From: Clostridia bacterium
GTDB taxonomy: Bacteria > Bacillota > Clostridia > Christensenellales > CAG-314
Length of the DNA: 14,755 nucleotides
Reading direction: 5' to 3'
Assembly: GCA_017407305.1 (NCBI GenBank)
Contig: JAFQWS010000017.1
Coordinates: forward strand, 1-14,755
Part shown: piece by piece, positions 1-6,886 of the stretch
How the letters are laid out: each line of letters opens with the position of its first letter
Position numbering within the stretch: the first letter of the stretch is position 1
The notes under the pieces: model-generated
Databases searched by the model: none
What the model was told of the DNA's origin: nothing
What the model saw: the letters and a program-made list of their open reading frames with translations, nothing else
Made by a program: the position numbers and the translations under genes

Positions 1-431
1 TCGGCAACACTTTTTATTTCAATTGATGCAGGACACAACCCCAACGCGCTTCCAATTTGAGATACTTTTTGCGACAAAAAAGTTCTTGCAAGCATCTTGA
101 CGTAACTTTTCAAAGCAGTCTTTTTGGCTTCTTTATTCTTGAAATATTTTTCCGGTAAATACAATTTTTTGTCCATCAAATAGGGCTTTTTTTGCAATGT
201 TTCGTTGACATCCACCATTTCACCACAAACCATAACTTTTTTCAAAGTAAACATTTCGGCAAAGTCATTGGTGTTTGTCGTCAATCTTTCTCTTACCCAT
301 TTTATATTTGTCGCAATGTATTCTTTCAACTTTGCTTTTGACATACTGCGAGGAATTGTAGCAATCACTTTGTTTTCAACAATTCTCAGTTCCACGTTGC
401 GTTTTGCGTGTCTATTTACAACAACTTCCAT
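1..431 (-). CDS. YgjP-like (DUF45) metallopeptidase-family protein, 3' end cut off by window edge
   Basis: About 143 N-terminal codons are present and the gene runs off the left edge. The opening, with a basic patch (RHAKRN) followed by a beta strand and IPRSMSKAKLKEYI and then KWVRERL, matches the start of the YgjP-like/DUF45 family, in which this N-terminal region precedes a zinc-binding HExxH segment related to SprT/WLM metallopeptidases. That catalytic segment would lie outside the window, so activity cannot be judged. The ATG at 429-431 is preceded by AAGG about seven bases upstream. The gene is divergent from the PadR-type gene. A TATAAT-like box lies at 464-469 on this strand, but no good -35 sits at the right distance, so I do not call a promoter. 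Family assignment rests on the N-terminal pattern only; the in vivo role of this family is poorly known. Confidence 0.7.
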   Translation of the reverse strand, partial: MEVVVNRHAKRNVELRIVENKVIATIPRSMSKAKLKEYIATNIKWVRERLTTNTNDFAEMFTLKKVMVCGEMVDVNETLQKKPYLMDKKLYLPEKYFKNKEAKKTALKSYVKMLARTFLSQKVSQIGSALGLCPASIEIKSVA

Positions 432-580
432 AGAAAAACCTTAACATAAACCTTTTTGAACAAATTATAAAATTTTGTCACAAATTGCCTTATTTTAGTA
501 AAAAATCGGCAAAATTTTGCTCATCATAGTCAATATTTGGCATTTTTAGGTTTATTATGTCAGTAATAGTAATTTAAGTA

Positions 581-609
581 TTGACTTGAAAATCTTTTTT
601 TTGTATAAT
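581..609 (+). promoter_or_regulatory. Promoter of the PadR-type regulator gene
   Basis: TTGACT at 581-586 and a perfect TATAAT at 604-609 are separated by 17 bases, a near-consensus housekeeping (sigma-A) promoter. The expected transcript start is near 616, giving a leader of about 55 bases before the ATG at 671. The -35 hexamer lies inside TATTGACT, which is repeated in inverted orientation at 528-535, so a regulator could bind here. Confidence 0.8.
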
Positions 610-670
610 TTAGATGTTAAATGCACCATTGTAATTAGCAAAATTTTTACTATTTAAAGGAGTTGTTGAT

Positions 671-2053
671 ATGAGTGATTTTACCTTTTTAAAAGGCAAT
701 ATTGAAACCATTATTTTGTGTGGCTTGCAATCAAGCGACAAATATGGTTGGGAAATTGCAAAAGATATCAAACAACGCACCGGCGGAAAGTACGAAATAA
801 AACAACCAACACTTTACGCCTATTTAAAACGTTTGGAAAACAATGATTTGATCAAATCTTATTGGGGTAGCGAGTCCAACGGAGGTCGCAGAAGATACTA
901 TACTTTGACCGAACAAGGACGCCAACTTTGTCAACAATTTACAAGCGAATGGCAATACCAACAAAACGTCCTCAATTCATTGATTGACAACGACACAGGC
1001 GACACACCTCAAGAGTTTTCCCAAGAAAACGCTACACCATTGTTTGGTAGCAAAGTCAAGGCTAATAAGAAACGCCAAGAAGCTACAGACGACGATTTGG
1101 ACGAAATCGAACGTAGACTCAACGCGCTTTCTCAACAAGCAAACAACCAAAATGACGCCCCTCAAACAAGTCAAATGGAAGACGATGCAGACCTTCAAAT
1201 CCAAACGGATGACCTCGTTGAAGTTCAACCCTCACCCGTTGTTGAAGATGTTCAACCACAACCCACTTTGGAAGTTGTCGAAGAGCCCAAACCTCAACCC
1301 GTTGAAGAACCCATTGAAAAATACGTTGACTTGTCCGAACGTCAAGACACCGAATCCTTTTTGTCCGATTTTGAAAAACGTTTGCAAGAACTTTCTCAAC
1401 GCAACGCACAAGAAGAAAACAAAGGTGACGATTATCAAAACGTACTGATGGGCGTATTGGGCAATCAATTGGACGAGATGGCAAATCAACAAGAAACGAT
1501 TGCCATCGAGGACATCAAACCTGCAACCGCCACCATATTTAAAAAGTCCTGTGCTTTGGAAGACGTTGCAGACACCTTTGCAACAAAGGGAATTCGTATG
1601 CGCATATACAACAAGGATACGGCAAAATACACACCTCAAACCTTGATTTGCAAAAACAAAGTATCTTGCTTGACAAGTTGGATTGTCTATTTGTTTTACG
1701 TTGTTTCCTTTGCAATTATGTGGGCATCAACAGCAAAAAGCGTTGACATAACAGTTTATGCAGGTGTTTTGGGCGTATTGATGTTGGCACCACTTGCTTT
1801 CAGCGTAATTTACTTGCTCAAACCAATTCGCGCACCCAAAACAACCCCTTCCAAAAATTCAGTTTTGTTGACAAGTCTAACAGCATTGGGAATTATCGTT
1901 TTGTGGACAGGCATTGTTATCTTGACAGGCATACTTGATTTCCAAAATACGTTTGGTCTTGTTACCACTTGGCTCATTCCACTCATCCTGTTTTTGGGCG
2001 CACCACTTGTTCCTGTCACCTACAACGCCCTAACAAATTACTACACCAAATAA
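671..2053 (+). CDS. PadR-family winged-helix regulator fused to a C-terminal four-helix membrane domain
   Basis: A 460-residue protein in three parts. Residues 1-105 are a PadR winged helix-turn-helix domain: the LKG..E..IL opening, YGWEIAKDI, the recognition region with PTLYAYLKRLE, a wing rich in GGRRRYY, and LTEQGRQL. Residues 106-325 are a long acidic and Gln/Pro-rich, probably disordered linker carrying a repeated short helix (ERRLNALSQQ near 147-156 and EKRLQELSQR near 235-244). Residues about 333-354, 360-383, 398-422 and 429-450 are four hydrophobic segments that should span the membrane. Ordinary PadR proteins are roughly 100-190 residues and soluble, so this is a DNA-binding domain tethered to the membrane. 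The ATG has AGGAG eight bases upstream. No terminator is visible between its stop and the tRNA-Trp promoter. The signal sensed and the target genes are unknown; autoregulation is plausible because PadR proteins often do this. Confidence 0.88.
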   Translation: MSDFTFLKGNIETIILCGLQSSDKYGWEIAKDIKQRTGGKYEIKQPTLYAYLKRLENNDLIKSYWGSESNGGRRRYYTLTEQGRQLCQQFTSEWQYQQNVLNSLIDNDTGDTPQEFSQENATPLFGSKVKANKKRQEATDDDLDEIERRLNALSQQANNQNDAPQTSQMEDDADLQIQTDDLVEVQPSPVVEDVQPQPTLEVVEEPKPQPVEEPIEKYVDLSERQDTESFLSDFEKRLQELSQRNAQEENKGDDYQNVLMGVLGNQLDEMANQQETIAIEDIKPATATIFKKSCALEDVADTFATKGIRMRIYNKDTAKYTPQTLICKNKVSCLTSWIVYLFYVVSFAIMWASTAKSVDITVYAGVLGVLMLAPLAFSVIYLLKPIRAPKTTPSKNSVLLTSLTALGIIVLWTGIVILTGILDFQNTFGLVTTWLIPLILFLGAPLVPVTYNALTNYYTK

Positions 2054-2085
2054 ACAAATTTGTTGTTATTTTGATATCAAAAACA

Positions 2086-2114
2086 TTGACTTTATTACGC
2101 CAATTGAGTATAAT
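2086..2114 (+). promoter_or_regulatory. Promoter of tRNA-Trp
   Basis: TTGACT at 2086-2091 and TATAAT at 2109-2114 are 17 bases apart. Transcription should start near 2121, where ACTGA-CGTAA-TCAGT (2121-2135) could form a small hairpin in the short 5' leader just before the mature tRNA at 2139. Confidence 0.8.
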
Positions 2115-2138
2115 TTTATCACTGACGTAATCAGTCGT

Positions 2139-2213
2139 AGGGGAGTGGCTCAACGGTAGAGTAGTGGTCTCCAAAACCATCGGTTGCATGTTCGAATCGT
2201 GTCTCCCCTGCCA
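2139..2213 (+). tRNA. tRNA-Trp (anticodon CCA)
   Basis: A complete cloverleaf can be folded by hand. The acceptor stem AGGGGAG (2139-2145) pairs perfectly with CTCCCCT (2203-2209), followed by discriminator G2210 and an encoded CCA (2211-2213). The D stem is GCTC/GAGT (2148-2151 with 2159-2162). The anticodon stem GTGGT/ACCAT encloses the loop CTCCAAA (2169-2175) with anticodon CCA at 2171-2173. The T arm is GCATG-TTCGAAT-CGTGT. Anticodon CCA reads UGG, so this carries tryptophan. It has its own promoter and terminator; transcription reading through from the upstream PadR-type gene is also possible. Confidence 0.97.
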
Positions 2214-2249
2214 AAAACCGTGTACAAAACGTACACGGTTTTTATTTTT
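2213..2249 (+). terminator. Intrinsic terminator of tRNA-Trp
   Basis: A perfect 13-bp stem, 2213-2225 (AAAAACCGTGTAC) with 2231-2243, encloses a five-base loop and is followed by TTTTTATTTTT. The stem begins at the last base of the tRNA's encoded CCA, so the terminator abuts the mature tRNA end. Confidence 0.92.
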
Positions 2250-2300
2250 GTTTCTTGCACCACCAAATTTATTAAAGAATTTTTAACTTTCCTATTCGCA

Positions 2301-2330
2301 TTGACAAAAAGACAAATTTAATGGTACAAT
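2301..2330 (+). promoter_or_regulatory. Promoter of rnhA, placed for a leaderless start
   Basis: A consensus -35 TTGACA (2301-2306) and a -10 TACAAT (2325-2330) are 18 bases apart, with TGG just before the -10 (an extended -10). The last -10 base is only seven bases before the rnhA ATG at 2337, which is where RNA polymerase would normally start. No Shine-Dalgarno sequence lies between, so the mRNA probably begins at or within a base or two of the start codon. Confidence 0.75.
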
Positions 2331-2336
2331 GTCATC

Positions 2337-2786
2337 ATGAAGACAGTAACAATTTACACCGACGGCGCATGTTCGGGCAATCCCGGCATTGGTGGTTGGG
2401 GAGCAATATTAACATATAATGGCAAAGAAAAAGTCATAAGCGGTTATGACAAAGAAACGACCAACAATCGTATGGAAGTTTTTGCAATAATTGCAGCGCT
2501 TAGATGCCTCAAAGAACCTTGCCATTGCCTCATTTATTCCGACTCTGCATACGTAACGGAAACTTTCAATCAAGGGTGGTTAGATGGTTGGCAAAAGAAC
2601 AATTGGCGCACAGCGGGTAAAAAACCCGTCAAAAACGTCGATTTGTGGCAAGCTTTGATAATTGAAATTGCCAAACACAACGTGGAATTTATCAAAGTCA
2701 AAGGTCATGCAAACGTGGAACTTAACGAACGTTGTGATCAACTTGCACGAAAGGCAATTGACGATTGTCGACTTTACAAAGAATAA
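2337..2786 (+). CDS. rnhA: Ribonuclease HI
   Basis: A 149-residue RNase H type I, close to the usual 150-155. It cleaves the RNA strand of RNA-DNA hybrids in the cytoplasm, removing R-loops and Okazaki primers. The four metal-binding acidic residues are in place: Asp9 in YTDGACSGNPG, Glu47 in NNRMEV, Asp69 in YSDSAYV and Asp134 in NERCDQLA. His124 of KGHAN, which corresponds to the flexible-loop histidine, is also present. The Trp/Lys-rich stretch at about 81-104 (WLDGWQKNNW and KKPVKNVDLW) is the basic protrusion of bacterial RNase HI that grips the hybrid. The first ATG fits the family N terminus exactly, but there is no ribosome-binding site and the promoter lies directly against it, suggesting leaderless translation. 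It is convergent with rny and shares a terminator with it. Confidence 0.97.
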   Translation: MKTVTIYTDGACSGNPGIGGWGAILTYNGKEKVISGYDKETTNNRMEVFAIIAALRCLKEPCHCLIYSDSAYVTETFNQGWLDGWQKNNWRTAGKKPVKNVDLWQALIIEIAKHNVEFIKVKGHANVELNERCDQLARKAIDDCRLYKE

Positions 2787-2793
2787 ATTACAT

Positions 2794-2835
2794 AAAAAAA
2801 GGTGTGTACCTTTGTACACACCTTTTATTTTTTTT
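2794..2835. terminator. Bidirectional terminator between convergent rnhA and rny
   Basis: A perfect 13-bp stem, 2797-2809 with 2814-2826 (core AGGTGTGTAC), has a CTTT loop. It is flanked by an A-tract (2794-2800) on the left and a T-tract (2828-2835) on the right, so it gives a hairpin plus U-run on either strand. It lies 8 bases past the rnhA stop and 3 bases short of the rny stop. Confidence 0.92.
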
Positions 2836-2837
2836 GA

Positions 2838-4439
2838 TTATTTTGCAAATTCAACACTGCGAGTTTCTCTAATGACGTTGACTTTGATTTGACCGGGATA
2901 TTCCATTTCGTTTTCAATACGTTGTGCAATATCTTTTGCCAAAAGTACGGTTGTTTCGTCATTGACTTCTTCGGGTTTTACTGCAACGCGGATTTCTCTA
3001 CCTGCTTGAACAGCATAGGACTTTTGAACACCAGGGAAAGAGTTGGCAATTTCTTCAAGTTTTTCCAAACGTTTGATGTAGTTTTCCAAAGATTCACGTC
3101 TTGCACCAGGTCTTGCTCCGGAAACTGCGTCTGCTGCAGCAACGATAACTGCCTCAACAGTCATGGGTTCCACGTCACCATGGTGAGACATAATGCAGTT
3201 GACAACTTCGGGGCTTTCCTTGTATTTCTTTGCAAGGTCTGCGCCAATTTGCATATGTGTTCCTTCAATTTCTTGGTCAACAGATTTGCCAATGTCGTGC
3301 AACAACGCACCACGTTTTGCCAATGCAACGTCCAAGCCCAATTCACTTGCCATAATGCCTGCAATGTAGGCAACTTCGCAAGAGTGTTGCAAGACGTTTT
3401 GACCATAACTTGTACGGAATTTAAGTCTGCCCAAATATTTGAGCAATTCGGGATGCAAACCAAAGACACCTGTGTCGAAACTTGCTGCTTCGCCTGCATC
3501 CTTGATTGTGATTTCAATATCACGTTTGACCTTTTCTACCGTTTCTTCGATACGTGCAGGATGGATGCGACCATCTGTCAACAATTTTTCAATTGTGATA
3601 CGTGCAATTTGACGGCGAACGGGATCAAAACCGGACAAAATCACCACTTCGGGTGTGTCGTCAATGATAAGTTCGACACCTGTTGCGTTTTCCAAAGAAC
3701 GGATGTTGCGACCTTCTCTACCAATGAGACGACCTTTAACTTCGTCGTTGGGCAAGGGCACTGTGGTAATGGTTGATTCACTTACCGTTTCCGATGCGCA
3801 ACGTTGAATTGCCGTTGCAATAATTTCTTTTGCTTTTCTTTCGCCTTGTTCTTTTGCTTCGGCTTCAATTTCTCTCACGCGAACTGCTGCGGATTTTCTT
3901 GCTTCAGACGTAATTTCGTCAATAACAAGTTGTTTTGCTTCTTCTTTTGTAAGGGATGCAACTCTTTCAAGTTCTTGAGAGATTTTTTCGCTTGCTTTTT
4001 CAAGTTCAGTTTGTTTTTTAGCAAGGGCTGATTGTTGACCTTGCAATGCCTTTTGTTGAACGTCCAATTGGTCAAGTCTTTTGATCAAACTGTCTTCACG
4101 TTTGTCCAAAGCTTCTTCCTTTTGGTTCATTTTGTTTTCGAGTCTTGTCAACTCGGCAGATCTTTCACGGCATTTTGAGTTGAAATCTGCTTTTAAACGG
4201 TGAATTTCTTCCTTAGCCTCTAGGATAGCATCTTTTTTGATTTGTTTTCCTTCGATGTTTGCTTTTTCTACAATGCTGTCTGCATATTCTTTTGCACTGC
4301 CTCTTTTTTTGTCATCGATTTCCTTATAAATTAAAATGCTGACGACTGCACCTACGGTTGCACATGCAACACCAACCAAAAGTGCAATCCACCATGTATC
4401 TGTTGCTGCTTGGAAGAAAAACGACAATAATGCTGTCAT
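2838..4439 (-). CDS. rny: Ribonuclease Y
   Basis: A 533-residue membrane-anchored endoribonuclease that begins mRNA decay in Firmicutes. Order of parts: one N-terminal membrane helix (about 16-38); a long charged coiled coil (about 45-215); a KH RNA-binding domain (about 226-290) with GRLIGREGRN at 236-245; and an HD metal-dependent phosphohydrolase domain with His352 (QHSCEV), HDIGK (381-385), HH at 419-420 and Asp437 in AAADAVSGARPGARRE. Length and layout are those of full-length family members. I chose the ATG at 4437-4439 because a perfect AGGAGG lies about eight bases upstream; a TTG ten codons earlier lacks such a site and would add residues before the membrane helix. The gene sits downstream of recA, as in many Clostridia, but has its own promoter and follows the recA terminator, so it is probably expressed alone. 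Confidence 0.97.
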   Translation of the reverse strand: MTALLSFFFQAATDTWWIALLVGVACATVGAVVSILIYKEIDDKKRGSAKEYADSIVEKANIEGKQIKKDAILEAKEEIHRLKADFNSKCRERSAELTRLENKMNQKEEALDKREDSLIKRLDQLDVQQKALQGQQSALAKKQTELEKASEKISQELERVASLTKEEAKQLVIDEITSEARKSAAVRVREIEAEAKEQGERKAKEIIATAIQRCASETVSESTITTVPLPNDEVKGRLIGREGRNIRSLENATGVELIIDDTPEVVILSGFDPVRRQIARITIEKLLTDGRIHPARIEETVEKVKRDIEITIKDAGEAASFDTGVFGLHPELLKYLGRLKFRTSYGQNVLQHSCEVAYIAGIMASELGLDVALAKRGALLHDIGKSVDQEIEGTHMQIGADLAKKYKESPEVVNCIMSHHGDVEPMTVEAVIVAAADAVSGARPGARRESLENYIKRLEKLEEIANSFPGVQKSYAVQAGREIRVAVKPEEVNDETTVLLAKDIAQRIENEMEYPGQIKVNVIRETRSVEFAK

Positions 4440-4514
4440 GTTTTTACCTCCTAAATTCAGTTGATGCAAATGCGTATTAAAACAAATGCCTTATACACAA
4501 TCTACACCTGATAT

Positions 4515-4543
4515 ATATTAAAACATAAATTGTAAATTGTCAA
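4515..4543 (-). promoter_or_regulatory. Promoter of rny
   Basis: On the minus strand TTGACA (4538-4543) is a perfect -35, and TAATAT (4515-4520) follows after 17 bases as a moderate -10. Transcription should begin near 4508, leaving a leader of about 70 bases. The leader region holds two direct copies of CAAATGC (plus-strand reading, 4467-4473 and 4483-4489), of unknown meaning. Confidence 0.65.
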
Positions 4544-4604
4544 TATGGTTTTTTCATTTTTGCATAAAAGTTTAAAAAATGACAATAAAATACAAAAAAT
4601 CATT

Positions 4605-4635
4605 AAAAAAGGCTTGTGAAATCACAAGCCTTTTT
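4605..4635 (-). terminator. Intrinsic terminator of the ftsK-recA operon
   Basis: A 13-bp perfect stem, 4606-4618 with 4623-4635 (core AGGCTTGTG), has a four-base loop and, read on the minus strand, a run of six T. It lies 11 bases after the recA stop and separates recA from rny. Confidence 0.92.
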
Positions 4636-4646
4636 ACAAATAATTT

Positions 4647-5657
4647 TTATTCTTCTTCTTGGTTGGGGGAAGGGATTAAAACTGACTTGACTTTGTCGGT
4701 GAGTTCTTGCAAAAGTTCGGGACGGTTTTCCAAAAATGCTTTTGCGTTTTCTCTGCCTTGGGCAATCTTTTCGCCGTTATAGGAGAACCAACTGCCACTC
4801 TTTTCAACAATGCCAAGGTTTACTGCCATATCCAAAACGGAACCGGATTGGGAAATGCCTGTGCCGTACATAATTTCAAATTCGGCTGTTTTGAAAGGAG
4901 GAGCAACTTTGTTTTTGACAACTTTGACTCTTGTTTTGCTACCAATGGATTCACTGCCATTTTTGACTTGGTCAACCTTTCTTACGTCCAAACGAATGCT
5001 GGAATAGAATTTGAGTGCTTTACCACCGGGAGTTGTCTCGGGGTTGCCAAACATAATGCCAACTTTTTCACGAAGTTGGTTGATAAAAATGATACAGCAT
5101 TTACTTCTGTTTACGCCAACGGTAAGTTTGCGCAATGCTTGAGACATAAGTCTTGCTTGCAAACCAATGTGGCTGTCACCCATGTCGCCTTCCAATTCGG
5201 CTTTGGGTGTGAGTGCTGCAACGGAGTCAACGACAATCAAGTCAACAGCATTGCTCTTTACCAAATAGTCAACAATTTCCAATGCTTGTTCGCCGTTGTC
5301 CGGTTGAGAAAGATACAATTCATCAAGATTGATGCCCAAATGAGATGCGTAAACGGGATCCAATGCTTGTTCTGCATCAATAAATGCTGCAGTACCACCC
5401 ATCTTTTGCACTTCTGCGATAACGTGCAAAGTTACCGTTGTTTTACCGGAAGATTCCGGTCCATAAATTTCAATGATACGTCCACGAGGCATACCACCAA
5501 CGCCCAATGCAATATCCAAAGCCAAACAACCTGTAGGGATGACTTCAATGTTGCGTTGAGAGGCTGCTGAACCCAATTTCATAATAGAGCCTTTGCCGTA
5601 TGCTTTTTCAATTTGCAAAATTGCTTGCTCTAAAGCCTTCTTTTTTTCGTCGTTCAT
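4647..5657 (-). CDS. recA: Recombinase RecA
   Basis: A 336-residue RecA, the ATP-dependent strand-exchange protein of homologous recombination and activator of LexA-type self-cleavage. Visible landmarks are Walker A GPESSGKT (66-73); the FIDAEQALDP segment (92-101), whose Glu96 is the catalytic glutamate of the family; Walker B LIVVDSVAAL (140-149); FINQLREKVG (191-200) leading into DNA-binding loop L2 with NPETTPGGKALKFY; and a short acidic C-terminal tail (NQEEE). The ATG is preceded by AAGGAG nine bases upstream. It is the last gene of the operon, 50 bases after cinA, and is followed by a strong terminator. No promoter or SOS/LexA box is visible in that 50-base gap, so expression probably depends on the ftsK promoter or on a start site inside cinA that I cannot identify. 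Confidence 0.98.
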   Translation of the reverse strand: MNDEKKKALEQAILQIEKAYGKGSIMKLGSAASQRNIEVIPTGCLALDIALGVGGMPRGRIIEIYGPESSGKTTVTLHVIAEVQKMGGTAAFIDAEQALDPVYASHLGINLDELYLSQPDNGEQALEIVDYLVKSNAVDLIVVDSVAALTPKAELEGDMGDSHIGLQARLMSQALRKLTVGVNRSKCCIIFINQLREKVGIMFGNPETTPGGKALKFYSSIRLDVRKVDQVKNGSESIGSKTRVKVVKNKVAPPFKTAEFEIMYGTGISQSGSVLDMAVNLGIVEKSGSWFSYNGEKIAQGRENAKAFLENRPELLQELTDKVKSVLIPSPNQEEE

Positions 5658-5707
5658 AATATGTACTCCTTAAAAAAATCTAAATTTAATCCTAAAATCG
5701 GAAGTGA

Positions 5708-6886
5708 TTACACCATGATTGTTTGCAACTTTTTCAACAACAAAAACAATGCTGAATTGGTTGCTTGATCTCTTATTGATTGTCGACTGCCAACGAAGTT
5801 GAATTGGTAGGTTTGACAAGAAAGTTTGTCAGCAACGGAAACGTAACAAAGTCCAACTGGTTTACCATCCTCTGACGTAGGACCTGCATAGCCTGTCGTA
5901 GAAATGGCAAAATCAATTCGGTCGTCTTTCAAAATACCTTTTGCCATTTGTTGAGCAACTTCTTTGGACACCACACCACGGTTGTCAATGACAACAGGAT
6001 TTACGTTCAACAATGTTGCTTTTGATTCAATTGAATAACTGACAATACCTTCGAAAAACACTTTACTTGCACCGGAAACGGAAACGATTTTGTTGGAAAT
6101 CAATCCACCTGTCAAAGATTCGGCAACTCCGACAGTTTTGTGCATTTGGGTAAGCCTTGCCACCAAGCACTCTTCCAAAGACACGTCACTTTTTGCGTAT
6201 AAATTATCTTTGAACAGGTTTTCCACCTTTGTCATGGTTGTTCTGACAAAGGTTGGAGAAACTCCCGAAGGGAAAGCGATTGTCAAAAGACTGTCCCCTG
6301 CATCGATACAACAACTGTACAATACTTTGTTGTCAAAGTTTTCAGCGAAAATTTTACAAATATTTAACGTGGAAAGTCCAAAAATCTTAACTTTTTCAAT
6401 GAAAGAAATTTTACCAACGTCACACAAAACTTTGTGAATATATACGGAAAAAATGTGTTTAATTTCCGCCAAAACATCGGGAATAAAGAAAAATCTTACA
6501 CCCTTTGCATCTCCAAAACAACTGCATTGCATTGTTAAAGAATCAGTCAAAGACAAAAAGTGCTCGGGAGAAACACAAAGTTTGTCAAAGACGTATTGTT
6601 GGGGTATGGGTGTGGAAGATTGTTCACAATATCTTTTCAAAGCCATTTCGGCTCGCTTGTCATAAACGAGAGGGGTTTTTGTAACCTTGCAAAATGCTGT
6701 TTTGTTGGTTACGGTATCACCAACGAAAATGACAACTTTGCTTTGTGATATGCTGTCTGAAATTGATCTTGCAAAAAGTTTGTCGTCAGAAATGATTTGA
6801 ACTTTGCAATCCAAGCCATATCCCATAACGTTGTGTTGCAACCAATCAATTGATTGCGTGAAGTTGTTTGCCAAAATTGATATCAC
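5708..6886 (-). CDS. cinA: CinA-family protein: degenerate N-terminal MoCF-like domain plus intact PncC (NMN amidohydrolase) domain
   Basis: A 392-residue protein with the CinA layout. The C-terminal part (about 238-390) is a clear PncC domain, which hydrolyses nicotinamide mononucleotide to nicotinate mononucleotide: AESLTGG (255-261), Tyr284 and Lys289 in VSYSIESKATLL, TGYAGP (331-336) and KPVG (342-345). The N-terminal part (about 1-160) has the family's length and position, but the usual start signature (GTELL) is absent, the TGGLGPT-type loop reads FVGDTVTNKT (54-63), and the PGPP-type motif reads IPDVLAE. Its activity is therefore doubtful. The start is a GTG at 6884-6886 with AGGAAGG seven bases upstream; it overlaps the pgsA stop by four bases (GTGA). 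A longer reading frame upstream exists only inside pgsA and resembles no protein. Its place between pgsA and recA is the common one in Firmicutes. Confidence 0.9.
   Translation of the reverse strand: MISILANNFTQSIDWLQHNVMGYGLDCKVQIISDDKLFARSISDSISQSKVVIFVGDTVTNKTAFCKVTKTPLVYDKRAEMALKRYCEQSSTPIPQQYVFDKLCVSPEHFLSLTDSLTMQCSCFGDAKGVRFFFIPDVLAEIKHIFSVYIHKVLCDVGKISFIEKVKIFGLSTLNICKIFAENFDNKVLYSCCIDAGDSLLTIAFPSGVSPTFVRTTMTKVENLFKDNLYAKSDVSLEECLVARLTQMHKTVGVAESLTGGLISNKIVSVSGASKVFFEGIVSYSIESKATLLNVNPVVIDNRGVVSKEVAQQMAKGILKDDRIDFAISTTGYAGPTSEDGKPVGLCYVSVADKLSCQTYQFNFVGSRQSIRDQATNSALFLLLKKLQTIMV

Noticed and set aside
432..670. Promoter for the YgjP-like gene
   Set aside because: TATAAT-like 464-469 exists on the minus strand, but the bases 16-18 upstream (reading AAGGCA or TAAGGC) do not resemble a -35 and no extended -10 is present.
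4440..4469. Upstream TTG start for rny
   Set aside because: A perfect AGGAGG lies between it and the ATG at 4439, which also fits the family's short pre-membrane segment.
4440..4508. Riboswitch or T-box in the rny leader
   Set aside because: The leader is short and AT-rich, with no stable stem series, T-box sequence or terminator hairpin.
5658..5707. LexA/SOS box in front of recA
   Set aside because: I looked for a CGAAC-N4-GTTCG-type or other clear dyad in the 50-base gap and found none.
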